DNA of 49,444 nucleotides from Streptomyces olivaceoviridis (GTDB lineage: Bacteria; Actinomycetota; Actinomycetes; Streptomycetales; Streptomycetaceae): NCBI RefSeq assembly GCF_014650115.1, contig NZ_BMUI01000042.1, positions 1 to 49,444 of the forward strand, read 5' to 3'. Shown here in pieces: positions 16,260-25,259 of this stretch. Numbering within the stretch: the first letter of the stretch is position 1; each line of letters begins with the position of its first letter. The position numbers were made by a program, and so were the translations under genes. The notes beneath the pieces were generated by a model. It saw only the letters and a list, made by a program, of their open reading frames with translations, made no database searches and had not been told where the DNA came from.

Positions 16260-16730
16260 TCACCGGTTGGTGTGAGTTGCCCAGACAGGCCGGCGGTGCT
16301 TGTTGTAGACGACGACGTTGCCGTCGTCCTGGATGGCGAGGTAGGCGCCCTTGCGCCAGGTATTGGCGGCCCAGACCGGTTTCCTGGACCTGTCGTAGAC
16401 CACGAAGTTGCCGTCCTTCTGGAAAACGGCGCAGTTGCCGCGCCTTAGAGTGTTGGGCGCCCGCCACACAGCACGCCCGTTCTTGTAGAGAACGAAATTG
16501 CCGTCCTCCTGCATACGCAGGACCGTTCGCCCGTTGCCCGACGTCCACGCCTGGTTCCTGCAGATCTTCGCCGGTGGCCGGATGATGTAATCACTCCTTG
16601 GGTCCGTGACCGCAGCCCTGGCCAGTGCCCCTGCAGGGCTCACGGGGGCAACTGCCTGCGAGCTGACTGCGCCCGTGCCAGCGAAAGCCAGCACTCCCGC
16701 AGCAATACACACAGCTCTACGGAAGTTCAT
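16260..16730 (-). CDS. Secreted bulb-type (B-lectin) mannose-binding protein
   Basis: A 156-residue exported lectin. Residues 1-26 are a signal peptide (MNFRRAVCIAAGVLAFAGTG...). The mature part carries the three QxDxNxVxY-type sugar-binding motifs of the monocot-mannose-binding fold: MQEDGNFVLYKNGRAVW, FQKDGNFVVYDRSRKPVW and IQDDGNVVVYNKHRRPVW. In each, phenylalanine or valine replaces one motif position while Asp, Asn and Tyr are kept, so sugar binding is likely retained. ATG 16730 is chosen because GAAGGGG lies about nine bases upstream; GTG 16733 is an alternative. There is no anchor or catalytic domain, so it is probably a free secreted lectin. Confidence 0.88.
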   Translation of the reverse strand: MNFRRAVCIAAGVLAFAGTGAVSSQAVAPVSPAGALARAAVTDPRSDYIIRPPAKICRNQAWTSGNGRTVLRMQEDGNFVLYKNGRAVWRAPNTLRRGNCAVFQKDGNFVVYDRSRKPVWAANTWRKGAYLAIQDDGNVVVYNKHRRPVWATHTNR

Positions 16731-16921
16731 CACAACCCACCCCTTCAAACACGACGGTTCACATGCGCTGACGTGACCTATCGGCGCGTACGTGATCTAC
16801 GTGATGTGTCGAATCCCGGTCGATGCAGGCGCCCGGTCCCAGGCGACTGATGTCATCTTCCAGACAGCGGATGCGGAGATGTTGACGCCGAGTCCACGGT
16901 TGTTTGACGATCCGTCCTCAC

Positions 16922-17920
16922 TCAGTCGGCTGCGGGTCCATCGCCGGCTTCCTGGAGCAGGGCACGGCGGCGGTAGTCGCGGGGCGACATGGCGTAGGCC
17001 GAGCGGAACGCGCGCGTGAACACCGCATGGTGCTCGAAGCCCACGCGCACGGCGACGAGATGTACGGGGACGTCGCTCCGGGCGGGGTCGGCGAGCTGTT
17101 CGCGGGCGCGCTCCAGGCGCAGGTGGCGGATGCAGCCGGACACGGTGGTCTCGTGGTCCTGGAACAGCCGGTGGAGATGACTGGTCGAGATGTGGTGCGC
17201 GGCGGCGATGGTGGCCGGCGTCAGGTCGGGGTCGTGCAGGTGGTCACGGATGAACGCCTGGATCCGCAGGGTCAGGGTCCGGCGCCGGGACTCGGCGGGC
17301 AGGGAGTTCATGGCATCGAGCGCGGTCGCGAACACGGCCGCGAGCAGGTCGATCAGGACTGTTCCCAGCCGGGGCCCGTCGGCGGCGGTGTACGAACGAG
17401 GTTTGTCCACCAGGGTGGTGAGGAAGGCCGTCAGCAGAGCCCCGATGCCTTCCTGTCCCGTCATCCGGTGACCGATCACCCGGTTGAGCTCGTCCGAGGA
17501 CAGGGGCAGGCGTGCCCGGGGTACCTCGACGCTCACGGCCTCCACGGCTTCCCCCTGAGGGCCCATGAAGATCTCGAAGGGGCGGGAGGAGTCGTTGGTG
17601 CGGAGCTCGCACGAGCCGTACAGGGCGTCCGGGCCGCCCATACGGAAACCCAAGGTGCCCTTGGTGATCAGTGAGAGGTGGATCATCTCCGGGTCGGAGC
17701 CACGGATGAGTCGCGGTGTCCGCCTGATGGTGAGGGGCGACATGACCGAGGGCCACACGAGCGCGCTCCCCAGTTGGACGACGCGCTGCTGTGCACGGAA
17801 GTCGGAGTCGGGACGGCAGACCAGGTCCACGGGTGCGTGTGTCTGGGACAACTTCTCGCGCCACGCGTCGACCCGGTCGGCCACCGGTAAGTCCTCGGAC
17901 CTGAACACTTTTTCGATCAC
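16922..17920 (-). CDS. AraC-family transcriptional regulator
   Basis: A 332-residue regulator. The N-terminal 200 residues match the AraC-binding-like domain found in Streptomyces regulators of this size (VDAWREKLSQTHAPVDLVCR, then MIHLSLITKGTLGFRMGGP). The C-terminal 100 residues hold two helix-turn-helix motifs (DLTPATIAAAHHISTSHLHR and VPVHLVAVRVGFEHHAVFTR, then RSAYAMSPRDYRRR, the AraC signature). I placed the start at GTG 17920 (VIEKVFRSEDLP) because the upstream continuation runs into transposase remnant sequence. The ribosome binding site is weak. No target gene is obvious; divergent DNA to the right is remnants. Confidence 0.88.
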   Translation of the reverse strand: MIEKVFRSEDLPVADRVDAWREKLSQTHAPVDLVCRPDSDFRAQQRVVQLGSALVWPSVMSPLTIRRTPRLIRGSDPEMIHLSLITKGTLGFRMGGPDALYGSCELRTNDSSRPFEIFMGPQGEAVEAVSVEVPRARLPLSSDELNRVIGHRMTGQEGIGALLTAFLTTLVDKPRSYTAADGPRLGTVLIDLLAAVFATALDAMNSLPAESRRRTLTLRIQAFIRDHLHDPDLTPATIAAAHHISTSHLHRLFQDHETTVSGCIRHLRLERAREQLADPARSDVPVHLVAVRVGFEHHAVFTRAFRSAYAMSPRDYRRRALLQEAGDGPAAD

Positions 17921-18111
17921 CGCTTTTGCCCCTGTCGCAGCGTGGATGAAAACCGGACCCTGGCCGGCCCGGCCACACCACCAGCATGCCGAAGGGCAAA
18001 GGAACAGTGAAGTGTTACTCGTTCGCAGCCCCGGCGGAGTAATTGTCACGGCCTGTGGATCGGTGGCTATGAGTGGGGTCCGACTTCGGTGTCGTTGTGA
18101 GCTGCCCCGAG

Positions 18112-18235
18112 TTTCGTAGAGTCCGGCGGTCCTGTTTCTGGCGGACTGCGGGGTGGCTTCCTGCTGCCGCCACCAGCCGCGTTCGTACTCGGCGGGTGGT
18201 ACGTAGTCGAGTGCTGAGTGCAGGCTGGCTCTGTT
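18112..18235 (-). pseudogene. IS3-family transposase C-terminal remnant
   Basis: The - strand reads NRASLHSALDYVPPAEYERG, then WW and further to GLYETRGSS. The R-L-H-S-A-L-x-Y-x-P-P-x-E-Y-E motif is the end of IS3 OrfB transposases. Only the last 40 or so residues are present, cut where an inverted-repeat-bounded segment begins (18223). It now reads into the AraC gene's upstream frame. Confidence 0.7.
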
Positions 18236-18276
18236 CACAAGAACGGGCAGCAGATGTTCATCACTTCGCGGGGCAC
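18223..18276 (+). repeat. Left copy of imperfect inverted repeat
   Basis: About 50 bases starting GGCTGGCTCTGTTCAC and including GCAGCAGATGTTCA are repeated in inverse orientation at about 19333-19386 with roughly 80 percent identity by eye. The pair brackets a broken hydrolase gene. Confidence 0.7.
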
Positions 18277-18386
18277 TGAAGTGTGCCTTTCGATTCGAAA
18301 AGCATGTGGGCTCCGCAGCGTCTCCCTCGCTGCCGCGACCGGTGACGGGACGGCAGCCGGGACGCGTGCAGGGAACAATCTGGATC

Positions 18387-19262
18387 ATGGACTACGGCGT
18401 GTACGAACCAGCGAGGCTCGGACAGACCCGGCTGTTGGACGGTCGACTCCTGGGCTGGGCGGAATGGGGACCAACCGACGGCACCCCAGTGCTGGTGTGC
18501 CCGGGGGGCAGCCACGAGCAGGTGGCTCGGTTTCGGCGGCGGTGTCATAGACGCAGCAGGCATCCGGCTCATCAGCGTGGACGGGCCCGGCCTTGGCACC
18601 TCCGACCCAGCCCCGGCCGTACCCTGACCAGTTGGGCCACCACATGCGGCACCTCATCCAAGAGCAGGCCCTGCGAGCCCCGTCGGCGGTGGGGTTCTCG
18701 CAAGGAGCACCGTTTGCCCTCGCCCTGGCCGCAAACGGTCTGGTGAACGCGGTGGCCGTGGTGTCCGGCAGCGACGAACTCGCCCATCCCCGCTTCACAT
18801 ACGCCCTGACCCCGCAGGTGAGGGACATCGTGAACGCCGTCGCAGCCGACCCCGAGGCTGCTGCGGCCTCCTTCGCCGGCTTCGGCAGCGCCGACGCACT
18901 GTGGGATCTGATCATCACGACGAGCCCCGAGGCGGATCGCACGGTCTACACCGACCCGGTCTTTCAGAGCGCCTTCCGGCGCGCGATGGACGAGGCATTC
19001 AGCCAGGGCCCAGCAGGCTACGCACGCGACACCGTCCTGGCTATGGGCATCTGGCCATTCGACCCAGCCTGACATCACCGTCCCGGTCGAGCTCTGGTAC
19101 GGAGAACAAGACACCAGCCCGGTCCACTCCCCGGACCTGGGCGAATCACTCACGCAGATGATCCCAAAGGCGACCCGGCACCTGCTTCCCGCCGCCGCGG
19201 GATCCTTGCTCTGGACGCATGCTGAGGCCGTCCCGCGCACCTTGCTGGCCCACGCCCGATGA
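18387..19262 (+). pseudogene. Alpha/beta hydrolase, multiply frameshifted
   Basis: ATG 18387 begins MDYGVYEPARLGQTRLLDGR, then GWAEWGPTDGTPVLVCPG. Frame changes near 18500 (to SRWLGFGGGVIDAAGIRLIS), 18606 (to the GRTL and APSAVGFSQGAPFALALA part) and 19070 (to ITVPVELWYGEQDTSPVH, ending ...RTLLAHAR-stop at 19262). The nucleophile elbow is G-F-S-Q-G, the acid is probably the D of YGEQD and the histidine that of WTHAEA. Repaired, it would be about 290 residues, the normal length of this hydrolase family. Three indels make it non-functional. It lies entirely between the two inverted repeats. Confidence 0.75.
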
Positions 19263-19332
19263 CGACGGTGGAATCGAGCAGCCCACCTGCGACCAACGGC
19301 CGGACTGGGAATCGAACGACGCTCTGTGTCGA

Positions 19333-19386
19333 TGCCCCCCCGAGGTAGTGAACATCTGCTGCTCATTCTCATGAACAGATCCAACC
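19333..19386 (-). repeat. Right copy of imperfect inverted repeat
   Basis: On the - strand this starts GGTTGGATCTGTTCAT and contains GCAGCAGATGTTCA, matching the copy at 18223. The outer ends are at 18223 and 19386, and I see no target-site duplication beyond them. Confidence 0.7.
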
Positions 19387-19549
19387 GCTCCGACACCGCG
19401 ACCCTGCGCAACGACCGCGGCCGGTTCGTCACCGAGCTCTCCTGGGGCCACCGCCGCGATGCGCGAGCTGCCGGCTGAGCGGGGGTGAGTGGTTCTCGCC
19501 GTATGCCGACCTGGCGCCGCCTCGGCAGCTCCTCCCGCGGCCCAGATCG

Positions 19550-19905
19550 TCAGCGGGCCAGTGTCACGGTCACGGGCACGTCCGGACAGTTGTCGAGCAC
19601 CTCGCTGAGCGCGGCCTGTTCACCGGTGTCGATACTCAGGGCCCCAACAGGTCTTGTCGGCCACCCAGTCGGTGGCGTACTGGCAGCGGTAGCCGACGGC
19701 CGGCGGCAGCCACATGCTGGGGCCCTGGTCGGCCTTGGACCGGTTCGACGCAGCCGACACCGCGATCAGCGCACGCTCGTCACCGAGATCGTTGGCGTAG
19801 GCCTCCCGTTCCTTCACGCTTCAGACGGAAGCGCCGCAGCCCCAGGCCCCGGCGACCGGGACCAGGTGGTCGATGTCCACACCGCCGGGCCCTGGATGAA
19901 ACGGT
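19550..19905 (-). pseudogene. HNH endonuclease (DUF1524/GmrSD-type) C-terminal fragment
   Basis: Pieces in different frames read DIDHLVPVAGAWG (the D-I-D-H metal-binding motif), VKEREAYANDLGDERALIAV, NRSKADQGPSMWLPP (the second HNH half, N...K) and YRCQYATDWVADKT. After an indel near 19645 they continue LSIDTGEQAALSEVLDNCPD to a stop at 19550. This is the well-known order of secreted DUF1524 HNH proteins of actinobacteria. The N-terminal part is missing and at least two frames are broken, so it is a dead fragment. Confidence 0.75.
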
Positions 19906-20009
19906 CATCCCCATGGGTCACCCTGCGACAGCGCGCGCCTGCCAGCCGCGGGCTGAGCGGTGGCTGGGGTCTCCTTCCAGTCTGGTTGGGGGTGGTCGGG
20001 TGGTCACGG

Positions 20010-20260
20010 GGGTGTGGTGGCGCGTACGGGCACGGTCGCAGACGCTGGATGACCTGGCAGGCGGTGGCAGGTGAGCAGCTGAAGAGCGGTGTGAGCTGCC
20101 GCATGGTGAGGTTGGTGCGGTAGTACACCGCGACCGGCAGTACCCGCTCGGCCGGCGGCAGACATCACGGCCGGCCGCCACCGGGGCCGTTGCCGTCCCG
20201 TTCCCGCAGCACGCGCAGCAGCTTCTCGAACCGGCCGATCTGCAAGCCGGTGGATGTCTC
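20010..20260 (-). pseudogene. DDE transposase N-terminal remnant
   Basis: The - strand contains VYYRTNLTMRQLTPLFSCSP followed by ATACQVIQRLRP, the helix-turn-helix opening of an IS5-type (HTH_Tnp_4) transposase, preceded in another frame by a short leader around 20160-20260. No catalytic residues remain. The fragment abuts the HNH remnant and the epoxide hydrolase stop. Confidence 0.6.
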
Positions 20261-20336
20261 CGCCCACGCCGGCTCAGCCCTCGACACCCCCGCCCCCGCG
20301 GGCGAGTTGCCCGCTGCCGGCCTTCTGCGGCACCGT

Positions 20337-21683
20337 TTAGCGCAGGGACCTGAACGCGGTACGGAGCTCCTGGGCCAGTAGGTGCGGCTGCTCCCAGGCC
20401 GCGAAGTGGCCGCCCTTGTCGACCTCGTTCCAGTGGATGAGGTTGCCGTAGGCCCGCTCGCCCCAGCTGCGCGGCGCAGGGTAGATTTCGCCCGGGAAGA
20501 CGGTCACCGCGACCGGGACACTCGGGATGTCGACGGCGTTGAAGGGGCCTCCGCCTGCTTGTGTTCCCTCCCAGTAGAACCGGGACGACGATGTCGCGGT
20601 GCCGGTCAGCCAGTAGAGCGAGATGGCGTCCAGCATCTCGTCGTAGGTGAGGACCTTCTCGGGCTCGCCGCCGGAATCGGTCCACTCGGCGAACTTGTCG
20701 TAGTAGTACGCGGCCATGGCGACCGGCGAATCGGTGAGCGCGTAGCCGATCGTCTGCGGAGTCTGGTTCATCATCGCCGCATATCCGAAGCCGTCGCGGT
20801 AGAAGTGCAGCAGTCGGTTGTAGGCCAGCTTCTCGCGTTCCGACAGACTGGCCGGCGCGGGGTCGAAGTTGCGCAGGTGACGCAGGACGTCCGGGGGTAC
20901 CGTCCCGGGCATGTTGACGTGGATCCCGAGGAGCCCCTTGGGCTTCTGTGCCGCGAGCACCTGGGAGATGATCGAGCCGTGGTCGCCTCCCTGGGAGACG
21001 TACCGGGTGTAGCCGAGCCGGAGCATGAGTTCGTTGAACGCGACCGCGACCCGGGCCGGGTTCCAGCCGGTCGATGTCGGCTTGCCCGAGAAGCCGTACC
21101 CGGGCAGCGTCGGGAGGACCAGGTGGAAGGCGTCCTCTGCTCGGCCACCGTGAGCTGTGGGGTTCGTCAGGGGCGCGACGACCTTCAGCAGCTCCACGAT
21201 CGAGCCGGGCCAGCCGTGCGTCATCAGCATCGGCATGGCGTCGGCATGCGGGGAGCGGATGTGCGCGAACTGGATGTCCAGCCCGTCGATCTCGGTGATG
21301 AACTGCGGCAGTGCGTTGATCTTCGCCTCGGCCTTGCGCCAGTTGTACCCAGTGCCCCAGTATTCGATGAGCGGGCGGAGCTTTGCCAGTTGGGCGCCCT
21401 GGGACCGGTCGCGGACCGTCTCCCTGTCCGGCCACCGTGTCTCCTTCACGCGCCGCCGCAGCTCGTTGAGCTCCTTCTGCGGGACCCTGACGCGGAAGGG
21501 ACGGACAGCGGCACTTCGTTGCGCGTTGCCAGAGGCGGCGGCGCCGGCCGGCGATGTCCCGCTCGTCGCGGCCTGCGCCTGACCGGACAGGCTCATCTGC
21601 GTGACGGCGACAGCACCTGCGGCAAGGCCCAGGAAGCCGCGACGGCCGGTGTTGCCGCGTCCAGTGTGGTCGGTCATACCCAT
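20337..21683 (-). CDS. Secreted epoxide hydrolase (EHN-domain alpha/beta hydrolase)
   Basis: A 448-residue enzyme predicted to open epoxides to diols outside the cell. Residues 10-38 form a Tat signal (GRRGFLGLAAGAVAVTQ, ending A-Q-A). An N-terminal EHN domain (about 60-170) includes WPDRETVRDRSQGAQL. The catalytic domain has oxyanion motif HGWPG (156-160), nucleophile Asp234 in Q-G-G-D-H-G (the family usually has G-G-D-W-G) and the catalytic histidine in GGHFAAWEQP near the C-terminus. ATG 21683 lies five bases after GGAAG; ATG 21677 is an alternative. It is intact although flanked on both sides by decayed transposons. No regulator is adjacent. Confidence 0.9.
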   Translation of the reverse strand: MGMTDHTGRGNTGRRGFLGLAAGAVAVTQMSLSGQAQAATSGTSPAGAAASGNAQRSAAVRPFRVRVPQKELNELRRRVKETRWPDRETVRDRSQGAQLAKLRPLIEYWGTGYNWRKAEAKINALPQFITEIDGLDIQFAHIRSPHADAMPMLMTHGWPGSIVELLKVVAPLTNPTAHGGRAEDAFHLVLPTLPGYGFSGKPTSTGWNPARVAVAFNELMLRLGYTRYVSQGGDHGSIISQVLAAQKPKGLLGIHVNMPGTVPPDVLRHLRNFDPAPASLSEREKLAYNRLLHFYRDGFGYAAMMNQTPQTIGYALTDSPVAMAAYYYDKFAEWTDSGGEPEKVLTYDEMLDAISLYWLTGTATSSSRFYWEGTQAGGGPFNAVDIPSVPVAVTVFPGEIYPAPRSWGERAYGNLIHWNEVDKGGHFAAWEQPHLLAQELRTAFRSLR

Positions 21684-21689
21684 AAGACT

Positions 21690-22250
21690 TCCGTTTCCTC
21701 GGACGAGCGACAGCTCGTTTCGTGATGGTCTGGGGCGAGCGTCATGGAGGCGCCTCGATGGAACACCGGAGGCATCACCGGTCGAAGCGGTGACGATCGT
21801 GACATGTGTGTGAGTTACCGGTCAACCAGGTGACGATCGGTTTCAAGCCACCGTGTGGGGCTGGGCGGCCTTCCTGCCGGCACGTCGGGCAGCGGGCCCG
21901 TGCCGCCCGCAAGCTTGCTGACAGCGCTCTCGATCACGAGGTCACGTGGCCCCGCGGTGCCTAACGGATGTGTGTACGGGTGCCGCATCTCGGCGCTGTG
22001 CCGCGTCGGCCGGACACCGGTCGACCGCGGACGCGCCGCTTGGTCACGCGTGAACACGGCAGGGCCGCGATCAGTCCTGGAGGGGGTGTGGCTGACCCGC
22101 TGTCGAACGGGACGCCACCTCGGTTGGCCTGATTATGCGGTGGTCCGGCGTGATGTGCCGGCTTCTGTCGGCTGCTTCGACCTCGCCGCGTGACGGCCGG
22201 GCCCACCCGTCGTATGACCCGTGCCGCTTACTTGACTTCCGCTTGTCAGG
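21690..22250. other. Region without supported gene between hydrolase and IS remnant
   Basis: I see only short shadow frames. A pair of CCGGT-CA-rich direct repeats near 21775-21830 (for example ACCGGTCGAAGC and ACCGGTCAACCAGGTGACGAT) could be a regulatory site for the divergent epoxide hydrolase promoter, but I cannot define it. Confidence 0.3.
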
Positions 22251-23170
22251 GTGACTGTTGCGAAGCTCCTCACGGCTGCGGGGCGGTGCTTGTATCCGGT
22301 GGTGTGTGGGGTATGCGGATGGGGGCGGGCTGCCCCTGCGGGGCGGTTGTGCCGGGAGACGGTGCGGATGCGGGCGGCCGAGGTGTTCGAGCGGAAGTTC
22401 AAGCCGGCCGAGGTGGCACGGCGTCTTCGGGTGGGCCGGAAGTCGGCCTGCCAGCGGCGCCAGTTGGGGGGGAGTGGGGTGTGCGGGCTGTGTCCTCCCG
22501 CGGCCCGCGCGGGTCGCGACGCCGTCTGTCCCCGTGCTGCCCGGAGAAACTGGCCGCGTATCTGGAGCAGGCTCTGGCCGTGCGTGGCCGGGTGGGGGAC
22601 CAGGTGTGGACCGCGGCGCGGGTGGCCATGCTGATCGGCAGGATGTTCCACGTCTCCTGCGGCGTCTTCGGGGCGGCGAGGCTGATGCACCGGCTCGGCT
22701 TCGGCCCACAGATTCCCGCGCGGCGGGTCGCCGAGGGTGGCGGGCACGTCGCCGTCTGGAAGGAGGCGACCGGGGCGGAGGTAGAAGAGCCCGTGTGGCC
22801 TGCGGAGGCTGCATCTGCTTCGAGGACGAGGCCGGGTTCACCCGCCGGCCGCCCAAAGGACGCACCGGGGGCCGGCGTTGGCGGTACCCCGGTCGTCACC
22901 GTGAGCGGTGGCTGGTGGGGGTGTCTGTCGGTTGTCGGCCTGATTGTTATGCGGTCTGGTTCCCGGGTCTGGCTGTGCCACTGCCTGGGTACTCACCGGG
23001 TAGGCGCCTGGCAGGCGCGGCAGCCCGGGCGAGCGGGACTTCATGGCGCTGATCGAGGGCGTCCACCGACTCGTCAGGGCGCGCATCGTGCTGGTGGGGG
23101 ACCGTGTGGACATTCATGTCTTCCGGGTCATGCGCGGGTTGGTGGCTGAAGGCGGGTGGCTGACGGTGTT
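22251..23170 (+). pseudogene. IS630-family transposase remnant, heavily decayed
   Basis: In consecutive frames the sequence reads ETVRMRAAEVFERKFKPAEV followed by ARRLRVGRKSACQRRQL (HTH part), CCPEKLAAYLEQALAVRGRV followed by DQVWTAARVAMLIGRMFHVS, ARLMHRLGFGPQIPARRVAE, CICFEDEAGFTRRPPKGRT (the D-E-A motif of the DDE domain) and MALIEGVHRLVRARIVLVGD followed by a region where D-x-x-x-x-H should be. At least three frameshifts are needed and the last catalytic block (SPDLNPVE-like) is missing. The family assignment is firm; the element's ends are not visible. Confidence 0.7.
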
Positions 23171-23699
23171 CCTGTGGTCGGCCACACGGATCGGGGCTTG
23201 GACGTGTTCATCCGCTCCCCTGTCCGGACCGGTTTTGATGGCTGGTTCGCCGGGCGGGTGCTGGTGGGAGGGCCCGTGTGCGAGTTCCCGGTGGGGTTCG
23301 TGTGTGCGTTGGGTGTCCTCGGTAGTCGGCTTGATCATGGCGTGGGGATCGTTGCTGGTCTTCGCGGCGGTGGGGGTGTCGGTGAGTGGGTATGCCCGTG
23401 AGGGTCGAACTGATGCTCGCGGTCCTGTCGGGGCCGGTGCAGCCGTTTCTGCCCGCCATGGGGCAGTCAGGGGGCGGAGGGGGCTTGGGGGTCTGCGCGG
23501 GACGGGATTGTGATCTCGGCCTGCGTCGTCAGGGGGCAGGGTGCTGTCGTGGTCGCCTGTGAAGCTGGAGCGCATCGCGGAAGGTGGCGGGCCGGCCGCC
23601 CTGGAGGTCGCACACGTCAGTCAGGGCGGCGGTCGGCGGCGGGCGCGAGTGAGGACGGCGGGCGCGAGTGAGGACGGTGGGAGAACTCCCGTCCAGCAC
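23171..23699. other. GT-rich region without recognisable gene; 19-bp repeat
   Basis: The frames here are Gly/Val/Trp-rich and none looks like a known protein. At 23641-23678 a 19-base unit beginning GGGCGCGAGTGAGGACGG occurs twice in tandem, just downstream of the peptidase gene that ends at 23700. Confidence 0.4.
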
Positions 23700-25229
23700 C
23701 TACTGGCCCGGGACTCCGGGGCAGGAGCCGTTGGTGGGGCGGCCGGTGGTGAAGAACTCGACGGCTTTGCTGCCGCACGGGATCTGGTTCAGCGAGCCGT
23801 GTACGCCGTCCTCGACGGTGAGCAGAGCGCCGCCGATGCGTCGTTGCATGCCCTGTGCCCAGCGGTGGGGAGTGACGGTCTCATAGTGGTGTCCGACCAG
23901 TTGCAGTGCGCTGGCGCCTCGCTTCAGGTGCCATGGCTGGGCGGTCAGTGGCCAGCCCGCGCACCAGTGTTCGTAGCCGGCCATCCAGCTGAACAGGGGT
24001 GAGGATTTGAGGTTTTGCTGTTCCTGCTGCCACATGGTCGGCTCGTCGGGGTCCGGCCCCTGGTCGTTGCACAGCACGGAGATCTGCATGAGCAGCCCGC
24101 CGGTGGGGGAATCGCGCAGGCCGGCGCTGTTCCTGACGCCTTGTGCGTCGTCTTCTTCACCCGACAGCGGTGGGGTTGCACCGTCTCGCAGTGCTGCGAT
24201 GCTCGCTGCCATGGCCGGCCAGCGTCCGCGCTGGTAGGTCATGATCCTCCGGAGCCGTCCGCCGTCGTATGCCACGGTGCGGCCATCGGGCAGGTGGACG
24301 GTTGGGGGGTGCTTGTCCAGTTGCCGTGCCAGCTTCACCACGGTGTCCGTCACGGCTTTCGGGGTCCTGCCCGCGTGGAACCGGCTGTCTCGCGCGGCGG
24401 TCCATCGGGCGAAGCGCGAGAAGTTGGACTCGGCGGCATGGACGGGGCCGTCGTTCATGGCCTTCATGCTGAAGACGGGGGGCATGACGGAGTCCAGCAG
24501 CATGCGGTCGACGTGGTCGTCGTAGCGGCTGCGGTAGACCGCACCGAGGGCGGTGCCCCATGAGATGCCGTAGAAGCTGATCTTCTTCTCGCCGAGGGCT
24601 GTCCGGATACGGTCGAGATCCATGGCCACCACGTTGGTCGACAGGCCGGTGATGAACGCGGGGTCGTACGCGGCGCATCGCGCGTTGTATCTGGCGGTCT
24701 TCTGATAGCCCTGGCGGAACTGTTCGGCGGGTGTCGCCTTCGGGTCGGGGTCCGGGCCGTCCTGCGCACTCGGATCGCACACTTTGCCTTCGCTGAACCC
24801 GACTCCGCGCGGATCGAACCCGATGAGGTCGTGGTCGACGCCGATTCCGGCAAGGGAGGTCTTGCCCAGGATGGCCGGCATGTCCAGTCCGGGGTTTCCC
24901 GGTCCGCCGGGATTGATCACGAGGACTCCACGCCGTTTCTTCGGGGAGGTGGCCTTGATCCGGCTGACCATGAGGTGGATCTTCCGGCCCTGGGGGTGGG
25001 CGTAGTCCAGCGGGACCGTGACGGTGGCGCACTCGGTACGTCCGTCTTCGGGGTCCCATGCGTGGATGAGGGTGCGGCATGGTTTCCAGGGCAGCGATGA
25101 GTGTTCCGTGGAGGCAGCGGCCGGCGCTGTGTGATGCGGGCCTGCCGCTGCGGCGGGGACGCCGGCGGTAACGGACAGGGCTGAGGTGAGTGCCAGCAGG
25201 GTGCGGGTCAGCTTCTCGGTGATGATCAC
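23700..25229 (-). CDS. Secreted alpha/beta-hydrolase, S33 tripeptidyl-aminopeptidase-like
   Basis: A 509-residue exported hydrolase. A signal peptide (residues 1-29, hydrophobic LLALTSALSVTAGVPAAAA) is followed by the S33 layout: VTVPLDYAHPQGRKIHL, oxyanion NPGGPGNPG, LIGFDPRGVGFSE, nucleophile G-I-S-W-G-T-A, a lid region, and the TAP-type C-terminal domain with the catalytic histidine in EDGVHGSLN. This is the family of SlpD/SlpE and tripeptidyl aminopeptidase, which remove N-terminal tripeptides from secreted proteins. GTG 25229 is the first start; AAAGGA lies about 16 bases upstream, a long spacer, so an internal start a few codons later is possible. The frame is complete and intact. Confidence 0.88.
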   Translation of the reverse strand: MIITEKLTRTLLALTSALSVTAGVPAAAAGPHHTAPAAASTEHSSLPWKPCRTLIHAWDPEDGRTECATVTVPLDYAHPQGRKIHLMVSRIKATSPKKRRGVLVINPGGPGNPGLDMPAILGKTSLAGIGVDHDLIGFDPRGVGFSEGKVCDPSAQDGPDPDPKATPAEQFRQGYQKTARYNARCAAYDPAFITGLSTNVVAMDLDRIRTALGEKKISFYGISWGTALGAVYRSRYDDHVDRMLLDSVMPPVFSMKAMNDGPVHAAESNFSRFARWTAARDSRFHAGRTPKAVTDTVVKLARQLDKHPPTVHLPDGRTVAYDGGRLRRIMTYQRGRWPAMAASIAALRDGATPPLSGEEDDAQGVRNSAGLRDSPTGGLLMQISVLCNDQGPDPDEPTMWQQEQQNLKSSPLFSWMAGYEHWCAGWPLTAQPWHLKRGASALQLVGHHYETVTPHRWAQGMQRRIGGALLTVEDGVHGSLNQIPCGSKAVEFFTTGRPTNGSCPGVPGQ

Positions 25230-25259
25230 GGCGGTGAAGGTGCTGTCCTTTCGTCTTGT

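Noticed and set aside
20382..21725. A 447-aa + strand frame
   Set aside because: It is antisense to the epoxide hydrolase with signal peptide and catalytic motifs.
23171..23520. Possible membrane protein in GT-rich DNA
   Set aside because: Hydrophobic stretches appear only from GT bias, in several frames at once, without a start or ribosome binding site.
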